The position numbers and the translations under genes are program-made. DNA of 64,000 bases from Streptomyces zingiberis (GTDB taxonomy: Bacteria; Actinomycetota; Actinomycetes; Streptomycetales; Streptomycetaceae), in contig NZ_JAATEN010000002.1 in NCBI RefSeq assembly GCF_012034935.1, positions 124,001 to 188,000 on the forward strand, in the 5' to 3' direction. A model generated the notes under the pieces. The model saw only the letters and a list, made by a program, of their open reading frames with translations, ran no database searches and had not been told where the DNA came from. Numbering within the stretch: the first letter of the stretch is position 1; every line of letters begins with the position of its first letter. Shown here piece by piece: positions 1 through 8,955 of this stretch.

Positions 1-1254
1 CGCGGAGACCACCGGGTTCGAGCCCATCACGAGCAGCGAGCGCACCTCGCCGCCCAGCGCGTCCAGCAGTTCGTACGCGCTGCGGCCCGGGCCCGGCAGC
101 GTCTCGGGGGCCACCCCCCACACCCCCGCGACATGCGCGCGCGCCCCGGGGTCGGCCAGCCGCCGGTAGCCGGGCAGCTGGTCGGCCTTCTGACCGTGTT
201 CCCGCCCGCCCTGGCCGTTGCCCTGGCCGGTCAGGCAGCCGTAGCCGGAGAGCGGGCGGCCCGCGTGGCCGGTGGCCAGGCAGAGGTTGATCCACGCGCC
301 GACGGTGTCGGTGCCCTTCGACTGCTGCTCCGGGCCGCGGGCGGTGAGCACCATGGCGGAGTCCGCGTCGCAGAACAGCCGCACGGCCTCGCGGATCGAC
401 GGCAGCGGCACCCCCGTGATCCGTTCCACCAGCTCCGGCCAGTGCGCCATGGCCGCCGCCCGCGCCTCCGGCCAGCCCGAGGTGCGGTCCGCGACGAACC
501 CGTCGTCGACCCGCCCGTCCGCCACGACCAGGTGCAGCATGCCCAGGGCCAGCGCCAGATCGGTGCCGGGGCGCGGGGCGAGATGCAGGTCGGCCTGTTC
601 CGCGGTGCGGGTGCGGCGCGGGTCGACGACGATCAGCCGGCCTCCGTTCTCCCGCAGTTCGCGCAGGTAGCGCAGGGCGGGCGGCATGGTCTCGGCGAGG
701 TTGGAGCCGACGAGGATCACGCAGCCGGTCCGCGCCACGTCCTCCAGCGGGAACGGCAGCCCCCGGTCCAGGCCGAACGCGCGCTGGTGCGCCGCCGCCG
801 CGGAGGACATGCAGAAGCGGCCGTTGTAGTCGATCTGCGAGGTGGCGAGCGCCACCCGGGCGAACTTGCCCAGCGCGTACGCCTTCTCGTTGGTCAGCCC
901 GCCGCCGCCGAACACCCCCACGGCGTCCGCCCCGTGCGCGTCGCGGACGCGCGCCAGCCCCTCCGCCGCCCGGTCCAGCGCCTCGTCCCAGCCCGCCGGG
1001 ACCAGCTCCCCGTCCCGGCGGACCAGCGGGCGGGTCAGCCGCAGCCGGGGGTCGAGCACGGCGGCGGCGGTACGGCCCTTGCCGCACAGCGCGCCCTGGT
1101 TGACGGGGAACGCCGGCCGCTCCACCACCTCGGGCACCGTGCCCGGGCCGGTGGCGGGACGGACGCCCATGCCGCACTGCAACGCGCAGTACGGGCAGTG
1201 GGTGTCGACGGCGGCGGGACGGTCCTGGACGGCGGCCTGGGGTGATGCGCTCAT
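1..1254 (-). CDS. narB: Assimilatory nitrate reductase catalytic subunit (C-terminal part beyond window)
   Basis: Molybdopterin oxidoreductase that reduces nitrate to nitrite in the cytoplasm. The frame is open from an ATG at 1254 to the left edge (418 codons), so roughly the C-terminal 40% is missing from the window. Cys20, Cys23, Cys27 and Cys57 (CPYCALQC...GALCGKG) form the N-terminal 4Fe-4S motif. Further in, TARGPEQQSKGTDTV, GQGNGQGGREHG and KADQLPGYR are typical of the NasA/NarB/NasC branch of Mo-bisMGD enzymes. I infer the assimilatory rather than the formate dehydrogenase role from these motifs. A sirohydrochlorin chelatase gene lies 3.4 kb away, which fits supply of siroheme to nitrite reductase. 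Two GTTAC half-sites upstream suggest GlnR control. Confidence 0.93.
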   Translation of the reverse strand, partial: MSASPQAAVQDRPAAVDTHCPYCALQCGMGVRPATGPGTVPEVVERPAFPVNQGALCGKGRTAAAVLDPRLRLTRPLVRRDGELVPAGWDEALDRAAEGLARVRDAHGADAVGVFGGGGLTNEKAYALGKFARVALATSQIDYNGRFCMSSAAAAHQRAFGLDRGLPFPLEDVARTGCVILVGSNLAETMPPALRYLRELRENGGRLIVVDPRRTRTAEQADLHLAPRPGTDLALALGMLHLVVADGRVDDGFVADRTSGWPEARAAAMAHWPELVERITGVPLPSIREAVRLFCDADSAMVLTARGPEQQSKGTDTVGAWINLCLATGHAGRPLSGYGCLTGQGNGQGGREHGQKADQLPGYRRLADPGARAHVAGVWGVAPETLPGPGRSAYELLDALGGEVRSLLVMGSNPVVSA

Positions 1255-1726
1255 GGCGGCAGGGTGCGCCGCGCGTGTTACACCCGGCCCGTGCCCGCGT
1301 TACACGCCCCGGACGGAGACCTCAGCGCGGCCCGGGCGTGACGGTGAGGCCGGCGGACGGGCGGTGCGGACGAGTGGCGCGGACGAGTGACGCGGGCGGG
1401 GGCACGGCCGGCCGGATCCGCCGGAGGAGGGAGCACGGGAGCGAGCCCCGCGGCGGGGGCATCACCGGGCCCGGCCCGGGGCATCCGCAGAGCACGCCCG
1501 GCCCGGCGGAAACGGCCGGCGGAAGCTGCCGGCCCGGTGGAAACCGCCGCCCGGCGGAAGCCGGCGAACCGGCCGGAGCCGAGAAACGGAGGCCCCCCGT
1601 GCATGCCACCGACGACCGATCACACCCGCCCTCACCACGGCCCTCACCACGGCCCTCCCCACCGCCTTCACCACCGTCCCCGACGGCCGCCCGCGAGGCC
1701 GGCCCCGCCCGGCGGGGGTGGGGCCG
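1255..1726. other. Intergenic region, no confident gene
   Basis: 472 bp of very GC-rich sequence upstream of the nitrate reductase gene. Open frames here are long only because stop codons are rare; they are rich in Arg/Pro/Gly/Ala and match no family I recognise. A CACCACGGCCCT-like run is repeated near 1630-1660. Apart from the GTTAC half-sites I see no functional element. Confidence 0.5.
1277..1303. promoter_or_regulatory. Candidate GlnR-type operator half-sites
   Basis: GTTAC occurs at 1277-1281 and again at 1299-1303, a centre-to-centre distance of 22 bp. It sits 23-49 bp upstream of the nitrate reductase start. GlnR of Streptomyces binds a-sites of form gTnAC repeated every 22 bp with weaker b-sites between. 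The a-sites and spacing fit; the intervening b-site (GaAAC) is poor. Confidence 0.45.
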
Positions 1727-1810
1727 GTGAACTCCGCGAGCTGGGTGATCTTCGCCATCGCCATCGGCATCGCTCTCGTGATCGCCCTGAGGAGCGGCCG
1801 GCGGCGGTGA
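1727..1810 (+). CDS. Possible 27-aa single-pass membrane microprotein
   Basis: GTG at 1727 to TGA at 1808-1810 encodes MNSASWVIFAIAIGIALVIA followed by LRSGRRR. This is one hydrophobic helix of about 17 residues followed by a positively charged tail, the layout of a small inner-membrane peptide with its C-terminus in the cytoplasm. A G-rich stretch (GGCGGGGGTGGGG) precedes the start but is not a clean ribosome binding site. It lies 21 bp from the stop of the convergent response regulator gene. No family is recognised; the composition is unlike the surrounding Arg/Pro-rich junk frames. Confidence 0.35.
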   Translation: MNSASWVIFAIAIGIALVIALRSGRRR

Positions 1811-1831
1811 ACGGGCCGGGCGCGGCGGGGC

Positions 1832-2479
1832 TCACGGCGCGGCCAGGCCGCTCTGCCAGGCCCAGGCGGCGATCTCGACGCGGTTGCGTGCCCCCAGCTT
1901 GCCCTGGATGTTGCCGAGATGTGTCTTGACGGTCCCCGCGGTGATGGTGAGGGCCGACGCGATCTCGGCGTTGGTCAGCCCGCGGGCCACGAGCCCGGCG
2001 ACGTCGCGTTCGCGCGGGGAGAGGCGCACGGCCGGCGGGGCCGGGGCGGTCCCGGGCAGGAGGCGCCGCAGCAGCCGCACCGTGATGGACGGGCTGATGA
2101 GGGAGTCACCCGCCACGGCGGCCCGCACCGCCTCGATGAGCAGACGGGGCCCGGAGTCCTTGAGGATGAAGCCGCACGCTCCCGAGCGCAGCGCGCGGGT
2201 CACATACGCGTCGTCGTCGAAGGTGGTCACCATCACCACCCTCGGGGCGCGGCCCGGCGGGGCCTGCCGCATGAGGGCCCGCAGGGCGTCGAGACCGTCC
2301 AGGCGGGGCATGCGGATGTCCATCAGGATCACGTCCGGGGTGTGACGCTCCGCCTGCGCGATGGCCTCCACCCCGTCCCCGGCCTCGGCGGCGATCTCGA
2401 TGTCGTCCTCCGCGGTCAGGATCATGGCGATGCCGCTGCGGACGATGGCCTGGTCGTCGGCGATGAGCACGCGGATCAC
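1832..2479 (-). CDS. NarL/FixJ-family response regulator
   Basis: 215 aa. An N-terminal receiver domain carries the DD pair in IADDQ, the phospho-acceptor Asp in VILMDIRMPRLDG and the conserved Lys in FILKD. A LuxR-type helix-turn-helix follows (LSPRERDVAGLVARGLTNAE, TAGTVKTHLGNI). The start is GTG at 2479; its first bases overlap the sensor kinase stop as GTGA, so the two are translationally coupled. It is a DNA-binding transcription regulator phosphorylated by the adjacent kinase. The signal and targets are unknown. The divergent VanZ-like gene is a reasonable candidate target by position only. Confidence 0.92.
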   Translation of the reverse strand: MIRVLIADDQAIVRSGIAMILTAEDDIEIAAEAGDGVEAIAQAERHTPDVILMDIRMPRLDGLDALRALMRQAPPGRAPRVVMVTTFDDDAYVTRALRSGACGFILKDSGPRLLIEAVRAAVAGDSLISPSITVRLLRRLLPGTAPAPPAVRLSPRERDVAGLVARGLTNAEIASALTITAGTVKTHLGNIQGKLGARNRVEIAAWAWQSGLAAP

Positions 2480-3657
2480 GCGCCGCCCCCTCCCGCGTCC
2501 GGGAGCGGCAGCCGGGCCCAGACACGCCAGCCGTCCCCGCCGGAGGGCGCCGCCCGGAACGAGCCGCCCGCCGCCGTGACCCTCTCGCCGAGCCCTCGCA
2601 GGCCGTAGCCGTCGCCGGTGGCCCCTCGCGGGCTGCCGTCGTTGACGACCTCCACCGTGACCTCGGTGGGCAGCGCCTCGACGGTCACCTCGACCCGGCG
2701 GCAGTCCCGCGCGTGTTTGCGGGTGTTGGTGAGGGACTCCATCACCACGCGGTGCAGCACGCCGGCCGTGTCCGCCGGCAGCAGATCCGTCGAGCCGTGT
2801 TCGCTCAGCCGGGCCCGCGCGCCGTTCACGGAGAAACCGGTGACGAGGTCCCGCACCTCGTCCATGCCGGAGCGGAGCGCCGGCCCCTCGGCGTCGGCGA
2901 GCCGGAGGCCGCCCACCATCCTCCGCATGGAGTCCAGCGCCTCGGCGCCGGTCTCCTCGATGCGCGACAGGGCCGGCCCGATCAGCTCGGGGCGCTTCGC
3001 GGCCACGGCGCGGGCGCCCTGTGCCTGTACCACGATGCCGGTGACGTGGTGGGCCACGTAGTCGTGCAGATCCCGCGCCAGCCGGACCCGCTGTTCCAGC
3101 CGGACCTCGCGCTCCCGCCGGCGCCGGTCCGCCTCCACCAGGCGCAGGGTCAGGCTCGCCCCGGCCACCAGGACCGTGATCAGGAAGAGCACGAAGGCGA
3201 CGGTCAGACTGCCCTCCTGCGCCCGTATCGACAGCGGCCGGACGACGACCGCCACGGCCAGCAGCAGCGCCGCGGGCACGGCGGCCACGGCCGCGCCGCG
3301 CCGGACCGTCACGGCCAGCGCCACCAGCAGCACCACCGTCTCGAACGCGCCGTACGCGGACGAGGCGGCGAGCGACTGGTACCGCAGGTGCACGGCCACG
3401 GAGCCCGCCAGGGACACGAGCGCCACGGCGCCGCCGGCCGCGGCGCGGAGGCGTGGCTCCCGGGTCAGCAGCAGCACCCCGCACAGCGCACCGGTGGCTC
3501 CCGCGGAGAGGGTGAGCAGGCCGAGCACGGAGGAACCGGAGTACTGGCCGGTCCTGAGATCCGCCCAGGCGGCGAGGGACAGGAGCACCGCCCCGGACGC
3601 CCACCGGAGCAGCGGCGGCGACGGGGAACCCCCGGGCCGGGACAGGACAGGTCGCAT
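2476..3657 (-). CDS. Two-component sensor histidine kinase, HisKA_3/DesK-NarX type
   Basis: 393 aa. About five hydrophobic segments fill residues 15-170, with no large extracellular domain, so it probably senses a membrane or envelope state. The dimerisation/phosphoacceptor helix is ARDLHDYVAHHVTGIV (His about residue 197). An HATPase domain follows, with N-box ESLTNTRKHA and G-box GDGYGLRGLGERV. The start ATG has no ribosome binding site but a TACGCT box ends 7 nt upstream, which indicates a leaderless mRNA. It pairs with the overlapping downstream response regulator. Of the HisKA_3 class common in Streptomyces; ligand not inferable. Confidence 0.93.
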   Translation of the reverse strand: MRPVLSRPGGSPSPPLLRWASGAVLLSLAAWADLRTGQYSGSSVLGLLTLSAGATGALCGVLLLTREPRLRAAAGGAVALVSLAGSVAVHLRYQSLAASSAYGAFETVVLLVALAVTVRRGAAVAAVPAALLLAVAVVVRPLSIRAQEGSLTVAFVLFLITVLVAGASLTLRLVEADRRRREREVRLEQRVRLARDLHDYVAHHVTGIVVQAQGARAVAAKRPELIGPALSRIEETGAEALDSMRRMVGGLRLADAEGPALRSGMDEVRDLVTGFSVNGARARLSEHGSTDLLPADTAGVLHRVVMESLTNTRKHARDCRRVEVTVEALPTEVTVEVVNDGSPRGATGDGYGLRGLGERVTAAGGSFRAAPSGGDGWRVWARLPLPDAGGGGA

Positions 3658-3664
3658 GCAGCGC

Positions 3665-3670
3665 AGCGTA
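3665..3670 (-). promoter_or_regulatory. -10 box (TACGCT) for leaderless sensor kinase mRNA
   Basis: TACGCT on the minus strand is separated by 7 nt from the ATG of the sensor kinase, the distance expected when transcription starts at the A of ATG. Confidence 0.5.
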
Positions 3671-3833
3671 GATCAGGGGTGCCCCGGGCGGCCTCTGCCG
3701 AAAGGCATAGCCGGAACGGCCAGGATCTGACGTCCGGCGGATGGGCCCCGTCCTCCCGTCACGCGAGAGTGGCCGTCGTTCGCGTATCCCGGCGCCGGCC
3801 CGGTCCCGGCCCTGTCCCCTCCGTGGAGTCCCT

Positions 3834-4424
3834 TTGAACGTGCAGTTCACCGTTGAGGCGTCCGCCGTCCTGCTCCCCGCGCTCCTGGTGTTCCTCGGCC
3901 TCACGCTCCGGCGTGTACGGCGCCCGGACCACCCCTGGACCGGGAGACACGCGGCCCTCCTGGCCGTCGCGGCGCTCTACACGGCGGCCGTGCTCGCCAT
4001 CACGGTGTTCCCGCTGGAGGTCACCTACGGGCCGTACGCCAACCAGGCCCCCTGGTACACCCAGATCAACGTCATCCCCCTGATCACCCTGGACGCCACG
4101 GCCGTGCCCAACGTGATCATGTTCGTCCCCCTGGGTTTCCTGCTGCCGCTGCTCACCCGGGCGGCCGGCCTGTGGCAGGTCACCGCGCGCGCCGCGGTGG
4201 CGAGCCTGGCCATCGAGTCCACGCAGCTGCTGCTGTACGTGGTCACGCACAACGGCCGCTCCGCCGACATCAACGACCTGCTCGTCAACACCCTCGGCGG
4301 CGTCGCCGGCTACGGCTGCCTCACCCTGGCGCTGTCCGTACCGTCCCTGCGCCGGGCCCTGTCCCGCGGGGCCCTGCCCGGCTCCGGCGGAGCGGCCGGC
4401 CACGGGATCCGGGCCGCGGCCTGA
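3834..4424 (+). CDS. VanZ-like family membrane protein
   Basis: 196 aa from a TTG at 3834 with GGAG 5 nt upstream; earlier in-frame codons encode a low-complexity Arg/Pro stretch and were rejected. Four to five transmembrane helices. VanZ-family signatures are clear: NVIPLITL, NVIMFVPLGFLLPLL, IESTQLLLY and DINDLLVNTLGGVAGY. VanZ confers low-level teicoplanin resistance in enterococci; most actinobacterial homologues have no proven role. Divergent from the two-component system, with 176 bp between the starts. The N-terminus is uncertain because TTG is a rare start. Confidence 0.85.
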   Translation: MNVQFTVEASAVLLPALLVFLGLTLRRVRRPDHPWTGRHAALLAVAALYTAAVLAITVFPLEVTYGPYANQAPWYTQINVIPLITLDATAVPNVIMFVPLGFLLPLLTRAAGLWQVTARAAVASLAIESTQLLLYVVTHNGRSADINDLLVNTLGGVAGYGCLTLALSVPSLRRALSRGALPGSGGAAGHGIRAAA

Positions 4425-4523
4425 CGGCGGGGCCGGCGGCGGACCCGGCCGCGGACCGCGGGGACCTCCCGCTCACCGTCGCCGGCCGGCGCGGAGAGCG
4501 GCTCACCGTGGCACCGCGTCCGG

Positions 4524-4577
4524 CGCTCACACCGCGCTCCCGCGCCCGCCGCTCACACCCCGCGCTCCCGCGCCCGT
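4524..4577. repeat. Imperfect tandem duplication, about 27 bp x 2
   Basis: GCTCACACCGCGCTCCCGCG and its continuation at 4524-4550 are followed by a near-identical second copy at 4551-4577 with a 2-base insertion. It lies in the gap between the VanZ-like and CbiX genes. Probably slippage; no function apparent. Confidence 0.6.
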
Positions 4578-4633
4578 GAATCGCGGGAAATCACCCGTCA
4601 TCAGGGCGCAACGGGCCCGCAACGCGCGCCGGG

Positions 4634-4639
4634 CAGACT
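4634..4639 (+). promoter_or_regulatory. -10-like box (CAGACT) before leaderless cbiX-like gene
   Basis: CAGACT is followed by 6 nt and the ATG at 4646; there is no purine-rich ribosome binding site. The first base deviates from TANNNT. Confidence 0.35.
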
Positions 4640-4645
4640 CCCGGC

Positions 4646-5710
4646 ATGACGGCTACTCCCCCCAGCCCCGGTGCCCGCGCCCCGTACCCCGGCGGCGCGG
4701 ACGGGCGACCGGACGGGACCGCCGGCCGGTCCGCCACCCCCCGGCCCGACCGTCACACCCCCGGCTCCCGCCCGCACCCCGAGGACCGCCGGGCCCAGGA
4801 GCGGCACCTCCCGGAAGGTCCCGCCCCGCACCTCGCCGCCCCCCTGCGCGCCGGGCACCGCCGGACCGCCGTCCGGCGCACCGGTGTGCGGCCCCCCACG
4901 CTGGTCGCCGTGGCGCACGGCAGCCGCGACCCGGCGGCGCTGCGCACCGTCACCGCGCTGCTGGACCGCGTCCGGGAGCTGCGCCCCTGGCTGCCGGTCC
5001 GCCTCGGCCACATCGAGCTGAACGAGCCGCTGCTGCCGGACACCCTCGCCGAGCTCGCGGCCACCGACCCCGGCCCCGCCACCGGCGGAGACGGCCCGGC
5101 CGCCGTGGTCGTCCCGCTGCTGCTGAGCCGCGGCCACCACGTCCGGCACGACATCCCCCGCGCCGTCGCCGCCACCGTGCCCGCGCTGCGGGCCGCCGTC
5201 GCCGCGCCCCTCGGCCCGCACCCGCTGCTCGCCGAGGCGCTGCACACGCGGCTGCGGGAGGCCGAGGAGGCGGCCGGGACGGCGGGGGCCGCCGGCCGCG
5301 CCCGCCGCGCCGACGGGGTCGTCCTCGCCGCCGCCGGCTCGCGCGACCCGGACGCGGCGTACGACGTCCACCGGGCCGCCGCCCTGCTGTCCCTGCGCCT
5401 CGGCACCGTCCCGGTGGTCCCCGCCTACGCCTCGGCCGCCGCGCCCACCGTGCCCGGTGCCCTCCGGGCGCTGCGCGACCGCGGCTGCCGGCGGATCGCG
5501 GTCGCCGCCTACTTCACGGCGCCCGGCCGCTTCGCCACCGCCTGCGCCGAGGCGGCGGCCACGACGCCCGGCGCCGGTCTCGCCCCGGCGCCGCTGGGCG
5601 CGCACCCGGCGCTGGCACGGCTGGTGCTGCACCGGTACGACGAGGTGCTGGCCTCCGCCCTCTCCGGGGCCGGCACCGCGTTCCGGTCCGCCGGTCCCGT
5701 CCCGGTCTGA
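4646..5710 (+). CDS. Sirohydrochlorin chelatase, CbiX family
   Basis: 354 aa. The first 85 residues are a Pro/Arg/Gly-rich, probably disordered extension. The chelatase fold then begins with TLVAVAHGSRDP, where the His is the metal/tetrapyrrole ligand. The two halves are related: VVVPLLLSRGHHVRHDIPRA in the first and VLAAAGSRDPDA plus IAVAAYFTAPGRFA in the second, as in the two-domain CbiX form. It would insert iron into sirohydrochlorin to make siroheme, the cofactor of assimilatory nitrite reductase. The nitrate reductase gene nearby supports that role over cobalt insertion. The true start could lie later than ATG 4646, but a -10-like box 6 nt upstream favours it. Confidence 0.85.
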   Translation: MTATPPSPGARAPYPGGADGRPDGTAGRSATPRPDRHTPGSRPHPEDRRAQERHLPEGPAPHLAAPLRAGHRRTAVRRTGVRPPTLVAVAHGSRDPAALRTVTALLDRVRELRPWLPVRLGHIELNEPLLPDTLAELAATDPGPATGGDGPAAVVVPLLLSRGHHVRHDIPRAVAATVPALRAAVAAPLGPHPLLAEALHTRLREAEEAAGTAGAAGRARRADGVVLAAAGSRDPDAAYDVHRAAALLSLRLGTVPVVPAYASAAAPTVPGALRALRDRGCRRIAVAAYFTAPGRFATACAEAAATTPGAGLAPAPLGAHPALARLVLHRYDEVLASALSGAGTAFRSAGPVPV

Positions 5711-5896
5711 CCCCCGGCTCCCGTTCCGGCCCGGCCCGGCCCAGGCCCCGTTCCGTTCCGGCCCGGCCCCCCGTTCCGGTCCGCCCCGGCCCCCGCGCGT
5801 CCGCCGCCGGGCCCGTGCCGGACGCCCGGGGCGCGTGACCGGCCGCCCCGGCACCCCGCCGCCCCTCCCAGCAGGAATGCCGTCGCCCGGCGCGGA

Positions 5897-5902
5897 TACG
5901 GT
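5897..5902 (+). promoter_or_regulatory. -10 box (TACGGT) for leaderless dGTPase-like mRNA
   Basis: TACGGT ends 6 nt before the ATG at 5909 and no Shine-Dalgarno is present. Confidence 0.5.
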
Positions 5903-5908
5903 CAGCAC

Positions 5909-7402
5909 ATGAGAGGCGCATGCGACGACGGCGGACCCGGCCCGGGCGGCCCGCCCCCCGCTGCCGGACCGGCCGGTCCGGCGGTCCACGGCGGCTCGGT
6001 CCCCGGCCCGCCCGTACCCGGCTACGGCCCGCCGGACGTCGAACGCTGGTCACCCGAACCGGACAAGCGTCCCGGCCGCACCGACTTCCAGCGCGACCGG
6101 GCCCGGGTGCTGCACTCCGCCGCGCTGCGCCGGCTCGCCGGGAAGACCCAGGTGGTGACGCCCGGTATCGCCCCCGGGCCGCCGGGCGCCCCGGACCCCG
6201 GCGACCCGGCGGCCCCCGTCCGCACCACCGCCTGGGACGCCAGCCCCCGCACCCGGCTCACCCACTCCCTGGAGTGCGCCCAGGTCGGCCGGGAGCTCGG
6301 CGCCGCGCTGGGCTGCGACCCGGACCTGGTGGAGACGGCCTGCCTGGCGCACGACCTCGGCCACCCGCCGTTCGGCCACAACGGTGAGGAGGTGCTGGCC
6401 GCCTTCGCCGCGGACTGCGGCGGGTTCGAGGGCAACGCGCAGTCCCTGCGGCTGCTGACCCGCATCGAGCCGAAGCGGTTCGTCCGCGGCGAGGACGGCG
6501 AGGCGCTCAGCGTCGGCCTCAACCTCACCCGCGCCGCCCTGGACGCGGCCACCAAGTACCCCTGGCCGCGCGGCGGCCACCCGGAGGGCCCGGCCGCCCC
6601 GAAATTCGGCGTCTACGCGGACGACCGTCCGGTCTTCGACTGGCTGCGGCAGGGCGCCCCCGGGCGCGGCCGCTGCTTCGAGGCGCAGGTCATGGACTGG
6701 TCCGACGATGTGGCCTACTCGGTGCACGACGTCGAGGACGGGCTGCACGCGGGCCACATCGACCCCAACCTCCTGCTCGCCGAGCCCGAGCGCCAGGAGA
6801 TCTTCCGGGTGGCCGCCGACCGCTACGCGCCGGCCGGGGACGGCGCGACGGGTCCCGCCGACCCCGCCGAGCTGGCCGAGGCGCTGGACCGGCTGATGGA
6901 CCAGGAGTGGTGGCCGCACGGCTACGACGGCTCCGCCGTGGCGCAGGCCCGGCTCAAGGACGCCACCAGCCAGCTCATCGGCCGCTTCTGCCTCGCCGCC
7001 GAGCGCGCCACCCGCGCCCGCCACGGACCGGGCCGGCTCACCCGCTACGGGGCCGGCCTCGTCGTCCCCCGCGTCACCCGCCTGGAGTGCGCCGTGCTCA
7101 AGGCCGTCGCCTACCGCTATGTGATGCACCACCCGGAACAGGAGCGGCTCCGCGCCGGCCAGCGGGTCGTGCTCGGTGAGCTGGCCGGGGAGCTGCTGGC
7201 GCGCGCGCCTGACGGCATGGACCCGCAGTTCCGTTCCGCGTACGCGGCGGCCGGGGACGACCGGGCCCGCAAGCGCGTCGTCGTCGACCAGATCGCCGCG
7301 CTCACCGACGACTCGGCGCGGGCCCTGCACGCCCGGCTCACCGCCCCCCGCTCCACCACCGGCGGCCGTGCGGGCGGGCCGGCCGGAACGCGGGACGGCT
7401 GA
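5909..7402 (+). CDS. dgt: Deoxyguanosinetriphosphate triphosphohydrolase-like protein
   Basis: 497 aa. HD-superfamily metal phosphohydrolase that removes triphosphate from dNTPs, controlling the nucleotide pool. Metal ligands are visible: His119 in RLTHSLEC, the His148-Asp149 pair in [17 protein letters not shown], and Asp in the later [27 protein letters not shown] and the opening [20 protein letters not shown] are diagnostic of the family. The first 45 residues are a Gly/Pro-rich extension. It precedes the flavoprotein, GNAT and dnaG genes on the same strand; several of them look separately promoted as leaderless transcripts. Nucleotide preference cannot be read from sequence. Confidence 0.93.
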   Translation: MRGACDDGGPGPGGPPPAAGPAGPAVHGGSVPGPPVPGYGPPDVERWSPEPDKRPGRTDFQRDRARVLHSAALRRLAGKTQVVTPGIAPGPPGAPDPGDPAAPVRTTAWDASPRTRLTHSLECAQVGRELGAALGCDPDLVETACLAHDLGHPPFGHNGEEVLAAFAADCGGFEGNAQSLRLLTRIEPKRFVRGEDGEALSVGLNLTRAALDAATKYPWPRGGHPEGPAAPKFGVYADDRPVFDWLRQGAPGRGRCFEAQVMDWSDDVAYSVHDVEDGLHAGHIDPNLLLAEPERQEIFRVAADRYAPAGDGATGPADPAELAEALDRLMDQEWWPHGYDGSAVAQARLKDATSQLIGRFCLAAERATRARHGPGRLTRYGAGLVVPRVTRLECAVLKAVAYRYVMHHPEQERLRAGQRVVLGELAGELLARAPDGMDPQFRSAYAAAGDDRARKRVVVDQIAALTDDSARALHARLTAPRSTTGGRAGGPAGTRDG

Positions 7403-7604
7403 GACGGGGACGGTGGGGTAGCGGGAAGCGGGAGGACACCACCGCCGGGTCCGGTGGCAGGCGATGGGGACGGCCCGTGAAGGTGTGGCCGCCCCGGCCG
7501 CCGCCCTCTTCCCGCGCCACGCCCCGTGCGGGACGCTCGCCTGGGGCTCCGCCCGCGGGGGACCATGAAGGCAAGGCCCGACGCCGGTAGCGAGGAGGCA
7601 GCAC

Positions 7605-8870
7605 GTGGTCGACGCACATCAGACCTTCGTCATCGTCGGGGGAGGGCTGGCGGGCGCCAAGGCCGCCGAGACCCTGCGGGCGGAGGGCTTCACGGGCCGG
7701 GTGATCCTCGTCTCCGACGAACGGGACGAGCCGTACGAGCGTCCCCCGCTCTCCAAGGGCTATCTGATCGGCAAGGAGGAGCGGGACGGCGTCTTCGTCC
7801 ACGATCCGGCCTGGTACGCGCGGGCGGAGATCGAGCTCCGCCTCGGCCAGCCCGCCGTGCGGCTCGACCCCGCGGCCAAGGCCGTCGTCCTCGGCGACGG
7901 CACCCGCTGCCACTACGACAAGCTGCTCCTGGCCACCGGCGCGGAACCCCGCCGCCTGGACATCCCCGGCACCGGCCTGGCCGGCGTGCACCACCTGCGG
8001 CGGCTGGCGCACGCCGAGCGGCTGCGCGGCGTGCTGACCGCGCTGGGCCGGGACAACGGCCATCTGCTGATCGCGGGCGCCGGCTGGATCGGGCTGGAGG
8101 TGGCCGCCGCGGCCCGCGGCTACGGTGCCGAGGTCACCGTCGTCGAACCGGCGCCCACCCCCCTGTACTCCGTCCTCGGCCCCGAGGTCGGCGGCCTCTT
8201 CGCCGACCTCCACGCCGAGCGCGGCGTCCGCTTCCACTTCGGCGCGCGGCTCACGGAGATCACCGGCCAGGACGGCATGGTCCTCGCCGCCCGCACCGAC
8301 GACGGCGAGGAGCACCCGGCGCACGACGTCCTGGCCGCCATCGGCGCCGCGCCGCGCACGGCGCTCGCCGAGTCCGCGGGGCTGGAGCTGGCGGCCCCGG
8401 AGTCCGGCGGTGGCATCGCCGTGGACGCCTCCCTGCGCACCAGCGACCCCGACATCTTCGCCGCCGGTGACGTGGCCGCCGCCACCCACCCGCTCTTCGC
8501 CACCCGGCTGCGCGTGGAGCACTGGGCGAACGCCCTGCACGGCGGCCCCGCGGCGGCGCGGGCGATGCTCGGCCGCGAGGTGCGCCACGACCGCGTCCCG
8601 TACTTCTTCTCCGACCAGTACGGCGTGAGCCTGGAGTACTCCGGCTACGCGCCGCCCGGCGCCTACGAGCAGGTGGTCGTCCGGGGGGACGCGGCCCGCC
8701 GCGAGTTCCTCGCCTTCTGGCTGGCCCCGGACGGCCGGGTGCTCGCGGGGATGGACGCCGGCGGCGTGGGCGCCACCGCGGTGATCCAGCGGCTCGTCCG
8801 CTCCGGCGGCCCCGTGGACCCGGCCGCGCTCGCCGACCCGTCCGTGGACCTGGACACACTCACCGGCTAG
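7605..8870 (+). CDS. FAD-dependent ferredoxin reductase-like oxidoreductase
   Basis: 421 aa from GTG 7605 with GAGGAGG about 8 nt upstream. An N-terminal FAD-binding Rossmann motif FVIVGGGLAGAKAAE is followed by ERPPLSKGYL, typical of oxygenase-coupled ferredoxin reductases. The second NAD-binding motif is LLIAGAGWIGLEVAAAA, the FAD motif is DIFAAGDVA, and VEHWANALHGG closes the core. It probably passes electrons from NAD(P)H to a ferredoxin. No P450 or ferredoxin gene is adjacent, so the partner is unknown. A rubredoxin/putidaredoxin reductase-type assignment is the usual automatic one. Confidence 0.92.
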   Translation: MVDAHQTFVIVGGGLAGAKAAETLRAEGFTGRVILVSDERDEPYERPPLSKGYLIGKEERDGVFVHDPAWYARAEIELRLGQPAVRLDPAAKAVVLGDGTRCHYDKLLLATGAEPRRLDIPGTGLAGVHHLRRLAHAERLRGVLTALGRDNGHLLIAGAGWIGLEVAAAARGYGAEVTVVEPAPTPLYSVLGPEVGGLFADLHAERGVRFHFGARLTEITGQDGMVLAARTDDGEEHPAHDVLAAIGAAPRTALAESAGLELAAPESGGGIAVDASLRTSDPDIFAAGDVAAATHPLFATRLRVEHWANALHGGPAAARAMLGREVRHDRVPYFFSDQYGVSLEYSGYAPPGAYEQVVVRGDAARREFLAFWLAPDGRVLAGMDAGGVGATAVIQRLVRSGGPVDPAALADPSVDLDTLTG

Positions 8871-8942
8871 CGCGGCTCCGGGGCCGCCGGGGGCCGCCGG
8901 GGAGGAGAGCCGGGAGGAGCCGGGGAGCGGGCGGCCGTGGAG

Positions 8943-8948
8943 TAGCGT
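8943..8948 (+). promoter_or_regulatory. -10 box (TAGCGT) for leaderless GNAT mRNA
   Basis: TAGCGT is separated by 7 nt from the ATG at 8956, with no ribosome binding site between. Confidence 0.5.
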
Positions 8949-8955
8949 CACCGGT

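Noticed and set aside
133..1390. Long plus-strand frames opposite the nitrate reductase gene
   Set aside because: Rich in Arg, Gly and His with no motif; the minus strand carries the iron-sulphur and molybdopterin motifs in one frame.
1832..3904. A single 690-aa minus-strand frame covering the response regulator and kinase region
   Set aside because: Only its last 215 residues are protein-like; upstream it is the wrong frame of the sensor kinase gene.
5711..5908. Repeated CCGTTCCGGCCCGG words as a CRISPR or regulatory repeat
   Set aside because: Units are irregular, no spacers, and they look like simple GC slippage.
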